From contig CAJTWE010000011.1 of NCBI GenBank assembly GCA_910579955.1, positions 1 to 64,000 on the forward strand: a stretch of DNA of 64,000 nt, written 5' to 3'. Under the pieces are notes generated by a model. The model did not search any database. It was given only the letters and a program-made list of their open reading frames with translations, and was not told where the DNA came from. Below, one piece after another: positions 61,004 through 64,000 of this stretch. Position 1 is the stretch's first letter; each line of letters starts with the position of its first letter. The DNA is from an uncultured Ruminococcus sp. (GTDB lineage: Bacteria > Bacillota > Clostridia > Oscillospirales > Ruminococcaceae). The translations under genes were made by a program, and so were the position numbers.

Positions 61004-61975
61004 ATGCGTAAACTGTTTTTTTTGCCTATTTTTCTTTGTGTTCCTATTCTTGCAGGCTGTGCGCCAGCAGCGAAGGATGTAAATTCTGATGAGATAAAAA
61101 TTGTATGTACTGTTTTTCCGGAGTACGAGTGGACAAGAGAAATTATAGGAGAAGCTGAAAATAAATCGTCTATTAAACTTCTTGCCGATAACGGTACGGA
61201 TTTTCATAGCTACCAGCCTAGTACCGAGGATATTGTAACGATCTCAAACTGCGATGTTTTGATATATGTTGGCGGTGAGTCTGACAAATGGATTGAGGAT
61301 GCCCTTAAAAACTCTTTAAATTCTGATATGCAGGTAGTAAGACTTGCAGATATTTTGGATGATGAGCTTTTGGATGAACCTGAAACTCTTGAAAAAGAAC
61401 AAGAGCATGAACATGAACATGAGGAAGCACAAAGCGCTTTTGACGAACACGTTTGGCTTTCTCTTAAAAATGCTGAAAAATTTTGTAGTGGCATAGCAGA
61501 TGCTCTATCTAATGTTGATAGTGAAAATGCTGATGTGTATAAAGCGAATGCAAAAGAGTATATTTCAAAGTTAAATGCGCTGGATAGCGAATTTAAAGAT
61601 AAGCTTAGCTCTGCAAAGAGAAATACTGTTATATTCGGTGATAGATTTCCTTTTGTTTATATGATGGAAGACTATGATATTGACTATTATGCCGCTTTTC
61701 CCGGCTGTTCTTCGGAAGCAGATGCAAGCTTTGATACTGTTTTAAATCTTGCTAAAAAGACGGATGAAGAAAATATATCTGCCATTCTGACAATAGAAGG
61801 TTCTGATTGTAATATTGCCGACGCTATTATTTCTAACACAGAAACAGAAACAGAGAAGCGTATTCTTACTCTGGATTCAATGCAGACAGTGAATTTTGAT
61901 GAGATAGAAAGCGGTAAGACATATTTATCCGTAATGGAAAAGAATCTTGATGTACTTATGGAGGCACTTAACTGA
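61004..61975 (+). CDS. znuA: Zinc ABC transporter substrate-binding lipoprotein
   Basis: A 323-residue lipoprotein with the lipobox LAGC after a signal peptide. It belongs to the cluster 9 (ZnuA/AdcA) family: FPEYEWTREIIGE, HSYQPSTED near 65, a His/Glu-rich loop (QEHEHEHEE) near 135, DEHVWLSLKNA and a late LTIEGSD. The His-rich loop favours zinc over manganese. ATG at 61004 is chosen with GGAGG five bases upstream. It is the first gene of a three-gene operon with the ATPase and permease and a Fur-type operator. Confidence 0.9.
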   Translation: MRKLFFLPIFLCVPILAGCAPAAKDVNSDEIKIVCTVFPEYEWTREIIGEAENKSSIKLLADNGTDFHSYQPSTEDIVTISNCDVLIYVGGESDKWIEDALKNSLNSDMQVVRLADILDDELLDEPETLEKEQEHEHEHEEAQSAFDEHVWLSLKNAEKFCSGIADALSNVDSENADVYKANAKEYISKLNALDSEFKDKLSSAKRNTVIFGDRFPFVYMMEDYDIDYYAAFPGCSSEADASFDTVLNLAKKTDEENISAILTIEGSDCNIADAIISNTETETEKRILTLDSMQTVNFDEIESGKTYLSVMEKNLDVLMEALN

Positions 61976-61976
61976 T

Positions 61977-62699
61977 ATGAATGTACAGCTTGCTTGTGAA
62001 AACGTAAGCCTTGGTTATGAAGGCAATGTTATAACAAGAAATATAAATTTTTCTGTGAAAAGCGGAGATTACCTCTGTATCGTGGGAGAAAACGGTAGCG
62101 GTAAGAGTACGCTTATAAAGACACTTTTACAATTGAAAAGCCCAATCTCTGGTAAGATTACGCTGGGTGACGGGCTTTTACAAAAGGAGATCGGCTATCT
62201 TCCGCAGCAAACGATCGTTCAAAGGGATTTTCCTGCTTCTGCGGTTGAAATAGTGCTGTCAGGTTGTCTTAACCGATGTGGTATGCGTCCATTTTATAGT
62301 AAGTCGGAAAAAATACTTGCTCATGTTAATATGAAAAAGCTCGGCATCTGTAATCTTAAAAGAAAATGCTACAGAAACCTTTCAGGTGGTCAGCAGCAGC
62401 GAGTGCTTTTAGCAAGAGCGCTCTGTGCTACGCAGAAAATGCTGCTTCTTGATGAACCTATAACAGGTCTTGACCCAAGAGCAGCTGCTGAAATGTATGA
62501 ACTTCTTGCAAAAATAAATCGTGAAGATGGCATAACTATAATAATGGTTTCCCATGATATAGGCGCAGCGGTTAAATATGGAAGTCATATTCTTCATCTG
62601 GGACAAGAGCAGATGTTCTTCGGTAAAAATGAAGATTATCTGAAAAGCGACATATATAAGGCGTTTATGTCACCATTGGGAGGTGAGGGACATGAGTGA
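61977..62699 (+). CDS. znuC: Zinc ABC transporter ATP-binding protein
   Basis: A 240-residue ABC ATPase. Walker A is GENGSGKSTLIKTLL, the Q-loop LPQQTIVQRDFP, the signature LSGGQQQRVLLARAL and Walker B MLLLDEPITGLD, with the H-loop in MVSHDIGAAV. Best fits are metal-type ATPases such as ZnuC, AdcC and MntB. The ATG at 61977 begins two bases after the znuA stop; its end overlaps the permease start by eight bases. Confidence 0.9.
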   Translation: MNVQLACENVSLGYEGNVITRNINFSVKSGDYLCIVGENGSGKSTLIKTLLQLKSPISGKITLGDGLLQKEIGYLPQQTIVQRDFPASAVEIVLSGCLNRCGMRPFYSKSEKILAHVNMKKLGICNLKRKCYRNLSGGQQQRVLLARALCATQKMLLLDEPITGLDPRAAAEMYELLAKINREDGITIIMVSHDIGAAVKYGSHILHLGQEQMFFGKNEDYLKSDIYKAFMSPLGGEGHE

Positions 62700-63546
62700 A
62701 GTTTTTGAAACTTTGGCATTTTATTTTTCATATCCATTTGTAAGATATGCCCTTTTGGTCGGCGTGGCAATTGCATTGTGTTCATCACTGCTTGGAGTAA
62801 CACTTGTGCTTAAAAGATTCTCTTTTATAGGCGATGGACTTTCTCATGTGGCTTTTGGCGGAGTAGCTATTGCAGGTGTACTGAGCATATCCAATGAAAT
62901 GATAGTAGTATTGCCTATTACTGTTGTAAGTGCGATATTTCTGCTTATGACAGGTCAGAATACAAAAATAAAAGGAGACGCTGCTATAGCACTTATTTCT
63001 GTTGGTTCTCTTGCTTTGGGTTATCTTCTTTTGAGTATGTTTTCATCTTCATCTAATATATCGGGCGATGTATGCAGTACGCTTTTTGGAGGAACGTCTA
63101 TACTTACTCTTTCTTCTGCGGATGTATGGCTGTGTGTTATAATGTCAGTACTGGTAATAGGAGTATTTCTTTTATTTTATAATAAGATTTTTTCTGTTAC
63201 CTTTGATGAAACATTTGCTTGTGCAACAGGCGTTAAGGCGAATATTTATAATCTTATAATTGCTGTTATAACGGCAATTATAATCGTACTTGCAATGAAT
63301 CTTGTAGGTTCACTGCTTATATCAGCTCTTATAATTTGTCCTGCATTATCGGCTATGCGGCTTTTTGGAAGCTTCCGAGCTGTAATAATATCGTCTGCGG
63401 TAATATCTGTTGTATGTGCCTTGGCAGGCATACTTACAGCTATACTTATAAGCGTACCTGTAGGCCCTACAATTGTTGCGGCAAATATCGTGGTATTTGT
63501 GATTTCATGTATTGTGGGCAAAATTTTTATAAAAACAGATAAGTAA
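62692..63546 (+). CDS. znuB: Zinc ABC transporter permease
   Basis: A 284-residue ABC-3 family permease with about eight transmembrane segments. It includes RFSFIGDGLSHVAFGGVAIAG, the cytoplasmic coupling motif of the family, and LLISALIICPALSAMRLFG. It should form the zinc channel with the ATPase upstream. The ATG at 62692 is preceded by GGGAGG. A strong terminator follows, ending the operon. Confidence 0.9.
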   Translation: MSEVFETLAFYFSYPFVRYALLVGVAIALCSSLLGVTLVLKRFSFIGDGLSHVAFGGVAIAGVLSISNEMIVVLPITVVSAIFLLMTGQNTKIKGDAAIALISVGSLALGYLLLSMFSSSSNISGDVCSTLFGGTSILTLSSADVWLCVIMSVLVIGVFLLFYNKIFSVTFDETFACATGVKANIYNLIIAVITAIIIVLAMNLVGSLLISALIICPALSAMRLFGSFRAVIISSAVISVVCALAGILTAILISVPVGPTIVAANIVVFVISCIVGKIFIKTDK

Positions 63547-63560
63547 TAATAATAACAATA

Positions 63561-63597
63561 AAAAGCTGCTTGCAGAATTGAAATGCAAGCAGCTTTT
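63561..63597. terminator. Bidirectional terminator between znuB and aroA
   Basis: AAAAGCTGCTTGCA (63561-63574) pairs perfectly with TGCAAGCAGCTTTT (63584-63597), with T-rich DNA on both sides; the flanking genes converge. Confidence 0.85.
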
Positions 63598-63616
63598 GCT
63601 TTTTTATGATATTTTC

Positions 63617-64000
63617 TTATATTTTAGAAATGGTTTCTTCCAAAACGTCGAAATATTCAGCGAATGTCTTTTTACAGCATTGTGGATTTTCTATCTTTAC
63701 ACCATCAGTTTTAAGACCTGTAAGGGCAAAGGACATTGCAACTCTGTGATCGTCAAATGTTACTATAAGTCCGCCATTTGGCGCTTGGGGATATATAGTA
63801 ATGCTGTCTGCATATTCATCTGTTTTTATTCCCAGCGTATTAAGATTCTTTGAGATTGCATGTATTCTGTCGCATTCTTGAAGCCTGATGTGTCCTATGC
63901 CCGTTATTGTTATAGGTGCGTCGGCAAATGGCGCTATTGCAGCAAGAGTAAGTGCTTGATCGGAAAAGGATGACATATCTACTGTAAATCCGCCTTTTAA
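63617..64000 (-). CDS. aroA: 3-phosphoshikimate 1-carboxyvinyltransferase (EPSP synthase), C-terminal part
   Basis: The last 127 residues of EPSP synthase; the frame stays open to the window edge, so the 5' part is outside. Seen are DMSSFSDQALTLAAIAPFA, the IRLQECDRIHAI segment and the late DDHRVAMSFALTGL motif, all typical of the C-terminal lobe. The enzyme joins shikimate 3-phosphate with phosphoenolpyruvate in aromatic amino acid synthesis. The QECDRI form, where many enzymes read KESDR, is seen in other Firmicutes as well as far as I recall. Confidence 0.9.
   Translation of the reverse strand, partial: LKGGFTVDMSSFSDQALTLAAIAPFADAPITITGIGHIRLQECDRIHAISKNLNTLGIKTDEYADSITIYPQAPNGGLIVTFDDHRVAMSFALTGLKTDGVKIENPQCCKKTFAEYFDVLEETISKI

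Overview
The window comes from a low-GC Firmicute, most likely a cellulosome-forming Ruminococcus (R. flavefaciens/champanellensis/albus type). Two secreted proteins end in type I dockerins (a pectate lyase and a large protein with tandem peptidase-like domains). The housekeeping run hprK-murB-rapZ-whiA-dnaE-pfkA is typical of Clostridia. This assignment is an inference from gene content; no 16S rRNA is present.

Positions 1 to about 38548 are one side of a large integrative conjugative element (ICE) of the clostridial Tn1549/CTn type, read almost entirely on the minus strand. From its right end leftward it carries: two small HTH proteins, a DUF3801/PcfB-like protein, the VirD4-like coupling protein, a Maff2-type pilin-like protein, a small NPPF methyltransferase-like protein, VirB6/TrbL, PrgI, VirB4, a CD1108-like membrane protein with an M23-like domain, DUF4315, DUF4366, a C5-cytosine methyltransferase overlapping an APS-reductase-like enzyme, an Fn3 surface protein, topoisomerase III, several small proteins and a 3781-residue primase/methylase/helicase fusion. 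One plus-strand AAA ATPase cassette, flanked by 29-bp palindromic repeats, interrupts the operon at 18.9-20.4 kb. Beyond the giant gene lie an RlmN/Cfr-type radical SAM gene with its own consensus promoter and a 3'-truncated PHP gene. No relaxase or integrase is visible, so the element must continue past position 1.

The right end of the ICE is sharply marked. A tRNA-Leu(UAA) 3' half (38549-38603) begins in the anticodon loop and has no matching 5' half, so the element sits inside a tRNA-Leu gene. Just inside the end are two sets of helically phased repeats (TCTACC and ACAAAAG), likely integrase arm sites, and an insulating hairpin.

From 38604 onward the DNA is chromosomal and more AT-rich. 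It holds an NYN-domain nuclease with a small membrane protein and a DUF6483 protein, a PfkB-type sugar kinase, the pectate lyase, a DUF1624 acyltransferase, a reverse rubrerythrin, the large dockerin protein, rpe, a membrane-anchored DUF4015-like protein, the hprK-murB-rapZ-whiA-dnaE cluster, pfkA, a zinc ABC transporter operon with a Fur-family operator, and the 3' part of aroA at the right edge. The usual yvcK gene is missing between rapZ and whiA; a terminator-like hairpin occupies that place.

The most interesting candidates are the overlapping C5-methyltransferase/APS-reductase-like pair, the MutS domain I built into the giant ICE protein, a small recurring alpha/beta domain spread over at least four ICE proteins, an RFY(D/S) acidic motif shared by three ICE proteins, the AAA cassette with flanking palindromes, and the tandem pseudo-peptidase domains of the dockerin protein.
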